Assembly: GCA_034679985.1 (NCBI GenBank) | Contig: JAXITR010000021.1 | Coordinates: 1 to 33,105, forward strand | Direction of reading: 5' to 3' | Origin: CAMDTE01 sp034679985 | GTDB lineage: Bacteria > Bacteroidota > Bacteroidia > Flavobacteriales > Schleiferiaceae | DNA: 33,105 bases | Shown: positions 1 to 6,598 of the stretch, in pieces | Numbering within the stretch: position 1 is the stretch's first letter | Layout of the letters: the number at the start of each line of letters is the position of its first letter | Made by a program: the position numbers and the translations under genes | Notes under the pieces: model-generated | The model's input: the letters and a program-made list of their open reading frames with translations, nothing else | Database searches by the model: none | What the model was told of the DNA's origin: nothing

Positions 1-1
1 A

Positions 2-1738
2 GCGTCGGTTGTTTTCCAAACCTATCCGGCCATTTTTATTCGAGAGGCGTTTGCTTCGGTTGAATTAGCTATTGAAGACGGGGTTACTAATGAATTGAAT
101 CAGAATCTATTAAAATACGGGTTATTGATTCTGTTGTTCAGTGCATTGCGCGGTTTGTTTACTTTTTTGATGCGGCAGACCCTCATCGTCATGAGTCGGC
201 ACATCGAATACGATTTGAAGAACGACCTCTACGCACAATACCAACGCCTGGATGCCGCATTTTACCGTCAGAACAACACCGGAGATTTAATGAACCGTAT
301 TTCTGAGGACGTCAGCCGGGTTCGGATGTACCTGGGACCGGCCGTGATGTACAGCATCAATACTTTTTTTGCGACGGTTCTGACCTTGGTATTCATGTTT
401 CGCGTGGACGTTGCGCTCAGTTTTTGGGTTTTGGCTCCCATGCCGTTGCTGGTGTGGGCCATTTACCGTGTGAGTGACCGCATCAATCGGGCCAGTCACG
501 ATGTGCAGGAGCAGCAGTCTGCCATGAGCACCTTCGCCCAAGAAACATTTTCCGGCATACGGGTATTGAAGGCATTTGCGGCGGAGAAAGCCCAATCAAA
601 TCGATACAAGGGCGCTTCGGAAAAGTCGTACCAAGTCAATGCGGAGTTGTTTGAAATCAATGCCTTGTTTCAGCCGTTGATGCTTCTTTTGGTAGGACTT
701 TCCACGTTGTTGGCCGTTTGGATTGGCGGCTTGGGGGTTGTAGAGGGAAAGTGGTCCTCAGGAGTTATTGCGGAGTTCATTTACTACGTTAACCTACTGA
801 CCTGGCCCATTGCCAGCATTGGCTGGGTCATGAGTTTGATTCAGCGAGCAGAAGCCTCCATGGAGCGCATTCATCAATTTTTGCAGGCAGAGCCCGTCGT
901 CCACGGTCCGGCCAACGGATACAAACCGGAACACATTCGGGGCGAATGGACGTTTGATTCCGTGTCTTTTGTTTACCCGGACAGCGGAATAGAGGCGTTG
1001 CACGATTTCAATTTACAGGTAAAACCGGGTGAATTGGTTGTTTTAACTGGTAAAACGGGAAGCGGAAAAAGCACTTTGGTTCAACTCATGGTACGCAGCA
1101 TGGACCCCACTTCCGGGCGTATTTTACTGGATGGAGTAGACCTCCGGGAATGGGATCTTGAATACTTGAGAAAGCAGGTAGCTTTTGTTCCGCAGGATGC
1201 ATTTCTTTTTTCCGATACGGTTGCCGAAAATTTACGTTTTGGAAATACGTTAGAATTATCCGATTCGGAGTTGGTGGAGGCGGCACAAGCAGCGGCTGTT
1301 CACGAAGATGTTTTGGGTTTTGAAAAAGGGTACGAAACTGTTGTGGGGGAGCGCGGTGTTGCTTTGAGTGGTGGACAAAAACAGCGCCTTTCGATTGCCC
1401 GAGCTTTTCTCAAAAAATCTCCCGTTTTGGTTTTGGACGACTCGTTAAGTGCTGTGGATCCAAAAACAGAATCCGACATTGTTGAAATGCTGCCCAAATC
1501 CGTGGTTGGAAGGACCGCTTTTGTTGTGGCTCAACGCCTTTCGGTAGCGCCTTTTGCTTCGCAAATCGTTGTGCTTGAGGAAGGTAAAATAATTGAAATT
1601 GGAAATCACAAACAGCTCTTGGATAATCCGGGTTTTTATGCTAGTTTGGTAGAACTTCAATCGCGTCGCACACGAGCAGACGCTGCAGAAGATCACCAAA
1701 CCAAGGGCCATGGAAATTTCACTGAAAATTTACGATAA
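2..1738 (+). CDS. ABC exporter half-transporter (TMD-NBD), 5' end outside window
   Basis: Fused permease and ATPase of the MsbA/multidrug exporter type, exporting a lipid, peptide or drug across the inner membrane. The frame is open to the first base, so the start lies upstream; the TTG at 95 is internal. The membrane domain contains the conserved stretch RQTLIVMSRHIEYDLKNDLY and NNTGDLMNRISEDV typical of the Bacteroidota branch. The nucleotide-binding domain has Walker A GKTGSGKST (1049-1075) and signature LSGGQKQR. Two catalytic positions are non-standard: Walker B is followed by Asp (1439-1441, LDDSLSAVD) where Glu is usual, and the switch-loop His is Gln (1532-1534, VAQRLS). In known heterodimeric exporters such changes mark the degenerate ATP site, so a second half-transporter is inferred; it is not downstream. 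The 3' end overlaps the next gene by 29 bases. Family call firm, substrate unknown. Confidence 0.93.
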   Translation, partial: ASVVFQTYPAIFIREAFASVELAIEDGVTNELNQNLLKYGLLILLFSALRGLFTFLMRQTLIVMSRHIEYDLKNDLYAQYQRLDAAFYRQNNTGDLMNRISEDVSRVRMYLGPAVMYSINTFFATVLTLVFMFRVDVALSFWVLAPMPLLVWAIYRVSDRINRASHDVQEQQSAMSTFAQETFSGIRVLKAFAAEKAQSNRYKGASEKSYQVNAELFEINALFQPLMLLLVGLSTLLAVWIGGLGVVEGKWSSGVIAEFIYYVNLLTWPIASIGWVMSLIQRAEASMERIHQFLQAEPVVHGPANGYKPEHIRGEWTFDSVSFVYPDSGIEALHDFNLQVKPGELVVLTGKTGSGKSTLVQLMVRSMDPTSGRILLDGVDLREWDLEYLRKQVAFVPQDAFLFSDTVAENLRFGNTLELSDSELVEAAQAAAVHEDVLGFEKGYETVVGERGVALSGGQKQRLSIARAFLKKSPVLVLDDSLSAVDPKTESDIVEMLPKSVVGRTAFVVAQRLSVAPFASQIVVLEEGKIIEIGNHKQLLDNPGFYASLVELQSRRTRADAAEDHQTKGHGNFTENLR

Positions 1739-2300
1739 ACTTTCGCTTGCCATGGGATCCAGCGGTACTCCGTACCGCGGTGGGTTATTGTCGCTGGCAC
1801 GAGCCTTTCAGCCAATGCCGTCGTTCAAACGTGGAAACTACGTGTGGAATCCCAACGAATTACCAATGGGTTTGTACTACAATTTGGAAGCTGTATTTGC
1901 GGAAGAAGATGTTCAAACAGATGGAAAATCAATTGTTCGCCTTGTGCTGCCGGATCAATTGTTTTTTTGCGAAGAAACTTATTTTTACAACGAACCGTCG
2001 ACCACTGGAATGCGTTGCATTACTGCGGGTTCCGTATGGCAAGTTTCACCCTCAGACTACGCGGCCATTCACCGTGAGTACGGTTTGGGCTACGATTTAA
2101 TCAATCTGTTATCGTTGAAATCACTGGGAGAGTACCGTGCCCGAACCGCTCAATTGCTTCAGTGCACCCCAAAGGTCCGCTTGGAACAAGCTGTGCGTCA
2201 GTATCCTTCACTATTGTCCTCTCTGACGCGCGAAGAACTCGCCAGTTTTTTGCTCTTGAGCAGGTCCAGTGTTCATCGGATTCTCAGTAAAACGTATTGA
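1710..2300 (+). CDS. Crp/Fnr-like transcriptional regulator (first of tandem pair)
   Basis: A 196-residue protein with the layout of a Crp/Fnr regulator: an N-terminal beta-rich cyclic-nucleotide-binding-like domain (about residues 20-125, including QLFFCEETYFYNEPSTTGMR) and a C-terminal winged helix-turn-helix (LTREELASFLLLSRSSVHRI, about 172-191). The sensor domain lacks an obvious cAMP phosphate-binding signature (the GE..L...R.A type), so the ligand is unknown and it may not bind cAMP. It starts at ATG 1710 inside the last 29 bases of the ABC gene, which implies translational coupling. The next gene encodes a second regulator of the same architecture. An ATG at 1752 is an alternative start. 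The fold assignment rests mainly on the HTH and on similarity in layout to its neighbour. Confidence 0.72.
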   Translation: MEISLKIYDKLSLAMGSSGTPYRGGLLSLARAFQPMPSFKRGNYVWNPNELPMGLYYNLEAVFAEEDVQTDGKSIVRLVLPDQLFFCEETYFYNEPSTTGMRCITAGSVWQVSPSDYAAIHREYGLGYDLINLLSLKSLGEYRARTAQLLQCTPKVRLEQAVRQYPSLLSSLTREELASFLLLSRSSVHRILSKTY

Positions 2301-2301
2301 C

Positions 2302-2949
2302 GTGGCTAAGTTGTTAGAGGGCACCAAAGAGCGGAATGAGGCACATCTCCTATTAAGAGACAGTTTCCGCGAATATTTATCCGCAGACTGGCAAGAGATT
2401 GAAGCTTGGGCCAAAGATTTGGAAGCTCGGTACGAAGGACCGTTTGAATACAAGCCGGGGGAGGTCTTTTGGGATATGGGCGACACTCGGTCCGACCATT
2501 ATTTTGTGTTGGATGGTCTGGTGGCGGAAGTTTGGAGATCGTCCAACGACGAATCGTTCATCTACGCTTTTGTTGGAGGAGGTGAATACTGCACGAATGA
2601 ATTTCAGTATTTATTTGGGGAGCCTTCTCAAAGTCGCTTTGAAGTAATTCAGCCAACACGGGTTCTTATTCTTCGGCAAGAAGAGGAACTTCAAGTTCGG
2701 CTGTCGTCCAGTCCATGGGAGCAACTCAGTTTCAAAGTAGGTAGGGCGATTCTGAAAAAGCGTCGCGAACGGCTGCGTTTATTGAGCGGAGATCGCGAAA
2801 CACACTTGCGTCGAACTTTTGACAAGTATCCAGGGGCACAGACTTGGGCGACTAAAGATCAATTAGCTTCTTATTTAGGCGTTTCCCGTGCTACCGTCTA
2901 TCGGATCTTGGATCGATTGGGTTTAATTGTTTCAAAAGAAACAGTTTGA
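2302..2949 (+). CDS. Crp/Fnr family transcriptional regulator (second of tandem pair)
   Basis: Cyclic-nucleotide-binding-like domain followed by a Crp-type winged HTH. The sensor part contains FEYKPGEVFWDMGDTRSDHY and YAFVGGGEYCTNEFQYLFGE, matching the beta-roll and the hinge-proximal region of the family. The HTH is ATKDQLASYLGVSRATVYRI near the C terminus, and its recognition helix SRATVYRIL is family-typical. I chose GTG 2302, one base after the stop of the first regulator; an in-frame GTG at 2269 would add 11 residues and overlap that gene. The pair probably arose by duplication, although the sensor domains have diverged strongly. The gene ends just before an inverted repeat and a terminator, so ABC-regulator-regulator looks like one transcription unit. 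Targets are not evident. Confidence 0.85.
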   Translation: MAKLLEGTKERNEAHLLLRDSFREYLSADWQEIEAWAKDLEARYEGPFEYKPGEVFWDMGDTRSDHYFVLDGLVAEVWRSSNDESFIYAFVGGGEYCTNEFQYLFGEPSQSRFEVIQPTRVLILRQEEELQVRLSSSPWEQLSFKVGRAILKKRRERLRLLSGDRETHLRRTFDKYPGAQTWATKDQLASYLGVSRATVYRILDRLGLIVSKETV

Positions 2950-2950
2950 T

Positions 2951-3000
2951 AATGGTTTGGATAGCTAAATTTAAAAGTTCTTAGTTTACACCAAACCATT
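2951..3000. repeat. Perfect 10-bp inverted repeat with 30-base loop
   Basis: AATGGTTTGG (2951-2960) is matched exactly by CCAAACCATT (2991-3000), with an AT-rich loop between. It starts one base after the stop codon of the second Crp-like gene and runs into a T stretch, so it may be a first, weaker terminator stem or an mRNA 3'-end stabiliser. Confidence 0.6.
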
Positions 3001-3008
3001 TTTAAAGA

Positions 3009-3034
3009 GGTCAGCATATGCTGGCCTTTTTTAT
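3009..3034 (+). terminator. Rho-independent terminator after the Crp-like pair
   Basis: An 18-base near-perfect palindrome with arms GGTCAGCA and TGCTGGCC (one G-T pair) is followed directly by six T residues at 3027-3032. It ends the plus-strand ABC/regulator unit and separates it from the convergent coaE gene. Confidence 0.8.
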
Positions 3035-3058
3035 TTATGGTTGGTACATGCGGCGGCC

Positions 3059-3670
3059 TCACATCGGCAAGGTGAGCAGTTTTTCTACCAAAAGACTGGT
3101 AAATTGAGCAACAGTTCCATCGTTGGTTAAATGCCAGTCGCAAGCGCGCAGTTGAGCAATTTTTTGTTCGTCTGACCATTGAAAGGCCATTCGTCGATAT
3201 AAATCTTCCGCAGAACGGTCGGGCTGACGTGCCGCAATACGTTTTTTTCTAGTCTCCTCAGAGGCCGTTATCAAAAGAACAAGGGTGCACTCAGCGTTGG
3301 CGCCCACCTCAAAAAGAAGTGCAGACTCTCTGGCGACCCAGGGTGCAAGGCATTGGGGTTCTTCTGTGAGCCATTGGGCAAAGTCTTGCTGAACTGACGG
3401 ATGAATGATACCGTTTAAAGTGTTCCAAGAATCCCGGTTGGCAAAGGCCAGGGAACTCAAGACGGCTCCGTTGGGCTGTCTTTGGGCATCTAGAGCATCA
3501 GATCCAAATGCTTCGACAATTTTGGTTTGCATTTCATCGGAATGCGCCACCAACCATTTAGCGCGGTCGTCTGCCGGATATACGGGCCAGCCCAGATCTT
3601 TAAGCAGTCGAAGAGTTAACGACTTCCCAGAGCCCATGCCACCGGTGACGCACAAAACGTTTGGTTTCAT
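3059..3670 (-). CDS. coaE: Dephospho-CoA kinase
   Basis: Catalyses the last step of coenzyme A synthesis, ATP-dependent phosphorylation of the ribose 3'-OH of dephospho-CoA, in the cytosol. The 203-residue length is normal. The N-terminal P-loop is GGMGSGKS (residues 10-17). The family stretch YPADDRAKWLV follows, with the CoA-domain Asp pair, then LNGIIHPSV, and the lid-region sequence ARQPDRSAEDLYRRMAFQ. The C-terminal LTNDGT corresponds to the conserved (I/L)xNxG element of the family. It starts at ATG 3670, 84 bases after the stop of the upstream unknown gene on the same strand, and probably shares its transcript. In many Bacteroidota coaE sits beside yajC/ybbR genes; those are absent here. 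Confidence 0.95.
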   Translation of the reverse strand: MKPNVLCVTGGMGSGKSLTLRLLKDLGWPVYPADDRAKWLVAHSDEMQTKIVEAFGSDALDAQRQPNGAVLSSLAFANRDSWNTLNGIIHPSVQQDFAQWLTEEPQCLAPWVARESALLFEVGANAECTLVLLITASEETRKKRIAARQPDRSAEDLYRRMAFQWSDEQKIAQLRACDWHLTNDGTVAQFTSLLVEKLLTLPM

Positions 3671-3754
3671 AGGTGAAAGTTACTGAAGAAGAACCAATCC
3701 GATGTTTACGGCGAGATTGAGGTAGGAGCCACCTGCAATCTTCTCGGTCAAGGT

Positions 3755-4162
3755 TCAATTCATCAAATGACGCAAACTGTTTCGGTAAGCCCAACGCACA
3801 TCGGTTCGTTTGGCTTCCACCAACTCAAAAAAGGCATAAACGCAGATCCACGAGGTCCACGCGTCCAAATGATCGTCAAAGCAATCATACGTTGCCGCTT
3901 GCTCAAATCGAAAATGCAGTTTTCGAATCAGTCCATAACCGGTACGCCAATCACCCTCGGACCAATCCAATTGCTGGGCCAGTACCACCAATCTTCCAAC
4001 GACGAATTTATCTTGCTTTTGCTGAAAACGCTGGCTAAGCACCCACAAATCAGAGGCCAGCACATGAATTTTGGGCAACGCCCGGCGCACCATACGTTCT
4101 TCTTCAAAGAAGGTTGGGTCGCGCCATTCGATGCGTTCGGTGTCTAGAGTGCGGTAAGGCAT
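3755..4162 (-). CDS. Conserved hypothetical protein, 135 aa
   Basis: I do not recognise the family. The protein is soluble, rich in aromatic residues and charge, predicted mostly helical, with no signal peptide or membrane segment. Notable stretches are RIEWRDPTFFEEERMVRRAL near the start and the Trp-rich centre DAWTSWICVYAFFELVEA. It starts at ATG 4162 facing away from the rhodopsin gene and lies upstream of coaE on the same strand. After its TGA (3755-3757) the same frame stays open for 24 more codons to TAA 3680-3682. The frame is supported by its length in a compact genome and by the absence of a better overlapping frame. Confidence 0.65.
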   Translation of the reverse strand: MPYRTLDTERIEWRDPTFFEEERMVRRALPKIHVLASDLWVLSQRFQQKQDKFVVGRLVVLAQQLDWSEGDWRTGYGLIRKLHFRFEQAATYDCFDDHLDAWTSWICVYAFFELVEAKRTDVRWAYRNSLRHLMN

Positions 4163-4260
4163 ACCTTACAAACAAGTGGAGTGAAAAAAAAGTTCACCAT
4201 ATAAATAAAAAGCCAAATGGAGAATCCAAGTTAGTTAATAAGCGGAGCACATAAAGTGTC

Positions 4261-4270
4261 TTGTTAACAA
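4261..4270. promoter_or_regulatory. Palindrome TTGTTAACAA upstream of rhodopsin gene
   Basis: A perfect 10-base palindrome lies about 90 bases upstream of the rhodopsin start, in the 199-base divergent region between the unknown gene and the rhodopsin. It has the form of a dimeric regulator site. No regulator can be assigned from sequence alone. Confidence 0.3.
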
Positions 4271-4321
4271 TTGAAATGGTAAAAAAACATTTAAGTGACT
4301 CGTAAACAAAAAATTAATTCA

Positions 4322-4329
4322 TACGTTTA
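4322..4329 (+). promoter_or_regulatory. Possible -7 box of proteorhodopsin promoter
   Basis: TACGTTTA matches the Bacteroidota -7 consensus TAnnTTTG at seven of eight positions. It would give a leader of roughly 28 bases before ATG 4362. No well-spaced upstream TTG is visible, so the call is tentative. Confidence 0.3.
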
Positions 4330-4361
4330 CACTTGTACATTAACCCCTTAAACTCATCTTT

Positions 4362-5096
4362 ATGATGTTACTCAACGCAGCTGCCCACTTCGATCCTCAG
4401 GATTATGTTGGGTTTACTTTCTTCACGGGATACATGGCCATGATGGCGGCCACCGTATTCTTCTTGTTCGAACGCGGTCGGGTTGCCGACCAGTGGAAAT
4501 CCTCCTTGTTGGTATCCGGTTTGATTACCGGTATCGCAGCCGTGCACTACTACTACATGCGCGACTACTGGATGGAAGCTGGTGAATCCCCCGTGGTTTT
4601 GCGCTACATCGACTGGACGTTGACCGTGCCTTTGATGTGCGTGGAGTTCTACCTCATCACCAAAAAAGCCGGTGCTAAACTGGGCTTGTTGTGGAAGTTG
4701 ATTGCAGCTTCTGTAGCGATGTTGGTGTTGGGCTACGTAGGTGAGGCCGTTTACGCTGGTGAGCAGTACGCAACCCAGCAGTGGGTATACGGTGCTTTGT
4801 CCGGATTGGCGTACTTCTACATTTTGTGGTTGGTATGGAAGGGCGACGTTGCTCAATTGGCTGCAAACGCAGGTCCAAGTGTAGCAACTGCTGTACGTCA
4901 CTTGCGCAATTTTGTGCTGGTGGGTTGGGCCATCTACCCAATTGGCTACATCATGGGTACCTACGGTGGCTTGTTCGGTATGGACTTTGGCCACGACGCC
5001 AGCTCCTTGAACTTGTTCTACAACATCGCCGACGCCATCAACAAGATCGGCTTTGGTTTGGTTATCTACTCTTTGGCCATTTCGGACAACAAGTAA
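4362..5096 (+). CDS. Proteorhodopsin, green-absorbing proton pump
   Basis: Seven-helix retinal protein that pumps protons outward across the inner membrane in light. The 244 residues cover all seven helices. The retinal Schiff-base lysine is K228 (NIADAINKIGFG, helix G). Helix C reads RYIDWTLTVPLMCVEFYLIT: D84 is the proton acceptor, T88 the middle motif residue and E95 the donor, giving the DTE motif of proton pumps and not the NDQ sodium-pump motif. H62 is the partner of the acceptor Asp. The spectral-tuning position is M92, associated with green absorption in flavobacterial proteins. The gene stands alone: no blh (beta-carotene dioxygenase) or crt gene flanks it, so retinal must be made from genes elsewhere. 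ATG 4365 is an equally possible start. Confidence 0.98.
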   Translation: MMLLNAAAHFDPQDYVGFTFFTGYMAMMAATVFFLFERGRVADQWKSSLLVSGLITGIAAVHYYYMRDYWMEAGESPVVLRYIDWTLTVPLMCVEFYLITKKAGAKLGLLWKLIAASVAMLVLGYVGEAVYAGEQYATQQWVYGALSGLAYFYILWLVWKGDVAQLAANAGPSVATAVRHLRNFVLVGWAIYPIGYIMGTYGGLFGMDFGHDASSLNLFYNIADAINKIGFGLVIYSLAISDNK

Positions 5097-5130
5097 TTTC
5101 CGTTCGGACAACTTTTTACGTTGTTCGGTG

Positions 5131-5159
5131 GGGCCGTCTCTTTGGAGGCGGCCCTTTTT
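5131..5159 (+). terminator. Terminator of the proteorhodopsin gene
   Basis: GGGCCG (5131-5136) pairs with CGGCCC (5149-5154), extended inward by partial pairing of TCTC with GAGG, and is followed by five T residues. A weaker stem (ACAAC/GTTGT, 5108-5124) precedes it. It makes the rhodopsin monocistronic. Confidence 0.85.
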
Positions 5160-5245
5160 GTTTTTAAGTACTTCTGCATTTCGACGGTTCAACCCATGAG
5201 GGCACTCGTTCAACGACTGTTTTGGGGTGTTCGTCGAATTTTTTT

Positions 5246-5274
5246 TTGACGCATTTCGGCACCGGCCAATTTTG
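5246..5274 (+). promoter_or_regulatory. Candidate promoter of the chaperone-usher-like operon
   Basis: TTG (5246-5248), 18 bases, then CAATTTTG (5267-5274), which fits TAnnTTTG at seven of eight positions. The spacing is right for the Bacteroidota sigma factor and predicts a leader of about 50 bases, A-rich near the ATG at 5329. A run of nine T residues (5239-5247) runs into the TTG. Confidence 0.45.
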
Positions 5275-5328
5275 CACTTGGATTTCGGCCGACGTCCGCT
5301 CGTTAAATAAACTTAAAAACAAAATTCC

Positions 5329-5871
5329 ATGTCTAAGATTAATTGGAGCGGCTTGGCCGTTCTCCTTCCCTTGGCCGCATTTGGTCAAAATACTCCCAAT
5401 ATTGCCGCAGATATTGCCATCGATGAGGTTGCTATGATGCGCATTGTGGACCAAGCCGGCAACCCCATTAAGTCGCTATCCTTTCCCATTGTTTCCCCAA
5501 CCGTGGCCGGAGATGTTCCGGTTGTAACTGGATTTCACGATGCATTTATTCAGTTTACCAGCATTGCGTCTACCGCTCCGGATAATTTCCGCAGTATTTC
5601 TGTTGAGGTGCAACCAACATTACCCCCAGGATTGTCGCTTAACTTCGTTTCAACGCCACCCGTAATTGGCAACCTGGGTAATTACTACAATACGTCTTTA
5701 AGCAGTATAAATACCACAGGACTTATTGCAGATGGTATTGAAAGCGGTTTTACCGGTACCGGATCCAATGCAGGGGTAAAAGTGTTGCACTTCTTGGACT
5801 TTAATCCGGAGTTGGTGCGTACCCAGCATTCGGGAACGTACATTATGTTGTACACGTTATCCAATTACTGA
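5329..5871 (+). CDS. Small secreted protein, possible pilin-like subunit
   Basis: A 180-residue exported protein of unknown family. The N terminus MSKINWSGLAVLLPLAAFGQ is a signal peptide with probable cleavage near residue 19-20. The mature part is rich in Ser, Thr, Asn, Gly and Pro, has no cysteine, and looks all-beta. The C terminus ends in the alternating hydrophobic stretch GTYIMLYTLSNY, resembling the final strand of surface subunits such as DUF4402-type or fimbrial proteins. It is first in an operon, five bases upstream of a PapD-like gene, the usual place of a subunit in chaperone-usher loci. That role is inference from context; sequence alone supports only a secreted beta-rich protein. 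Confidence 0.75.
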   Translation: MSKINWSGLAVLLPLAAFGQNTPNIAADIAIDEVAMMRIVDQAGNPIKSLSFPIVSPTVAGDVPVVTGFHDAFIQFTSIASTAPDNFRSISVEVQPTLPPGLSLNFVSTPPVIGNLGNYYNTSLSSINTTGLIADGIESGFTGTGSNAGVKVLHFLDFNPELVRTQHSGTYIMLYTLSNY

Positions 5872-5875
5872 TAAA

Positions 5876-6598
5876 ATGGGTACTGGGAAGCAACCCCGAG
5901 CCGCCGGTTGGCGGCTCGGGGCCCTGGCCGCGGCGCTCGCCGCGGCCTCATTTTCAAGCCAGGCGCAATTGGAAGTGGTCAATGGCTTGGCGCATCGGTT
6001 TAAGTCCAATCAAAACGTTTCGGGCAGCATTGAAGTTTGGAACCGAAGCGAGCATATTGAAACGGCCATTTTGACGGTTCGACCGTTGGTGCCCAGAAAT
6101 TCACCTGCGGTGGATTCTCAGCTAGTGGCTTCTGTGAAAATTCAGCGTTCGGTGTCCATTCCTGCAGGAAAAAAGGTGAAAATCCCCTTTCACGCAGACA
6201 CATTGGATCGCGGAAGTACGTCTGCCTGTATGGTTTACATAGAACCTGCTTTAGCCTTAGCATACCAATGGGAAGCGTCTAAGGATTCCATCGGTTTGGT
6301 AGCGGTTATGCGGTACGGAGTTGCCTTGCTGGCCGGAGGGGGAGTAATACCGGATTCCTTGGTTTCGGTACGTCCGGAACGCGACAGCACGGGTCTGTGG
6401 TTAGAACTCTCCAATCAATCGGCAGCCCTGTGGATGCCGCGTGCAACTTGGTCCGAACGTGGGTTGTCCCTTCAAAAGAACGAATGGGTACTGTTGCCCG
6501 GAGAAACCAAACGCATTCGTTGGTCCTCTGTCTCGCAACGTTTAGGGCGTTTGGTGGTGCTGGACGACGACCGAAGACGTTGGCAATGGACCCTGTGA
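5876..6598 (+). CDS. PapD-like periplasmic chaperone-type protein
   Basis: A 240-residue exported protein with a signal peptide (residues 1-30, LGALAAALAAASFSSQA, cleavage before Q31). The mature part can be read as two Ig-like domains in the order of pilus chaperones. Domain 1 (about 31-150) has VSGSIEVWNRSEHIETAILT, the VSIPAGKKVKIPF strand and the closing ACMVYIEP and VAVMRYGVALLA strands, comparable in place to the (W/Y)-N-x-x and I-x-R-I-K-L-(Y/F) strands of PapD. Domain 2 follows with LWLELSNQSAALWMPRATWS. The usual conserved Arg and Lys of the subunit-binding cleft cannot be placed with certainty. The first 24 codons contain two strong GC-rich hairpins. The gene overlaps the next by 13 bases. 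Fold assignment is moderate; function is inferred. Confidence 0.72.
   Translation: MGTGKQPRAAGWRLGALAAALAAASFSSQAQLEVVNGLAHRFKSNQNVSGSIEVWNRSEHIETAILTVRPLVPRNSPAVDSQLVASVKIQRSVSIPAGKKVKIPFHADTLDRGSTSACMVYIEPALALAYQWEASKDSIGLVAVMRYGVALLAGGGVIPDSLVSVRPERDSTGLWLELSNQSAALWMPRATWSERGLSLQKNEWVLLPGETKRIRWSSVSQRLGRLVVLDDDRRRWQWTL
5894..5947 (+). repeat. Two consecutive perfect GC-rich hairpins in signal-peptide codons
   Basis: Hairpin 1: CCCCGAGCCGCC (5894-5905), loop GGTT, GGCGGCTCGGGG (5910-5921), a 12-bp stem without mismatch. Hairpin 2: GGCCGCGGC (5926-5934), loop GCTC, GCCGCGGCC (5939-5947), a 9-bp stem. Only 6 of these 54 bases are A or T, in a region otherwise near half GC. There is no T tract after hairpin 1, so it is not a standard terminator. 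It lies between a possible abundant subunit gene and its assembly genes and may limit downstream expression or protect the upstream mRNA. Confidence 0.9.

Noticed and set aside
4163..4361. Possible small RNA or riboswitch upstream of the rhodopsin gene
   Set aside because: The region is AT-rich with a palindrome and short runs but no stable multi-stem structure or known riboswitch core that I can recognise.
4368..5213. 281-codon open frame antisense to the rhodopsin gene
   Set aside because: It mirrors the codon bias of the real gene; its product is rich in His, Gln and Val without domain features.
6397..6585. Upstream extension of the barrel gene
   Set aside because: It would overlap the PapD-like gene by about 200 bases and yields an Arg-rich sequence without a signal peptide; ATG 6586 is more plausible.
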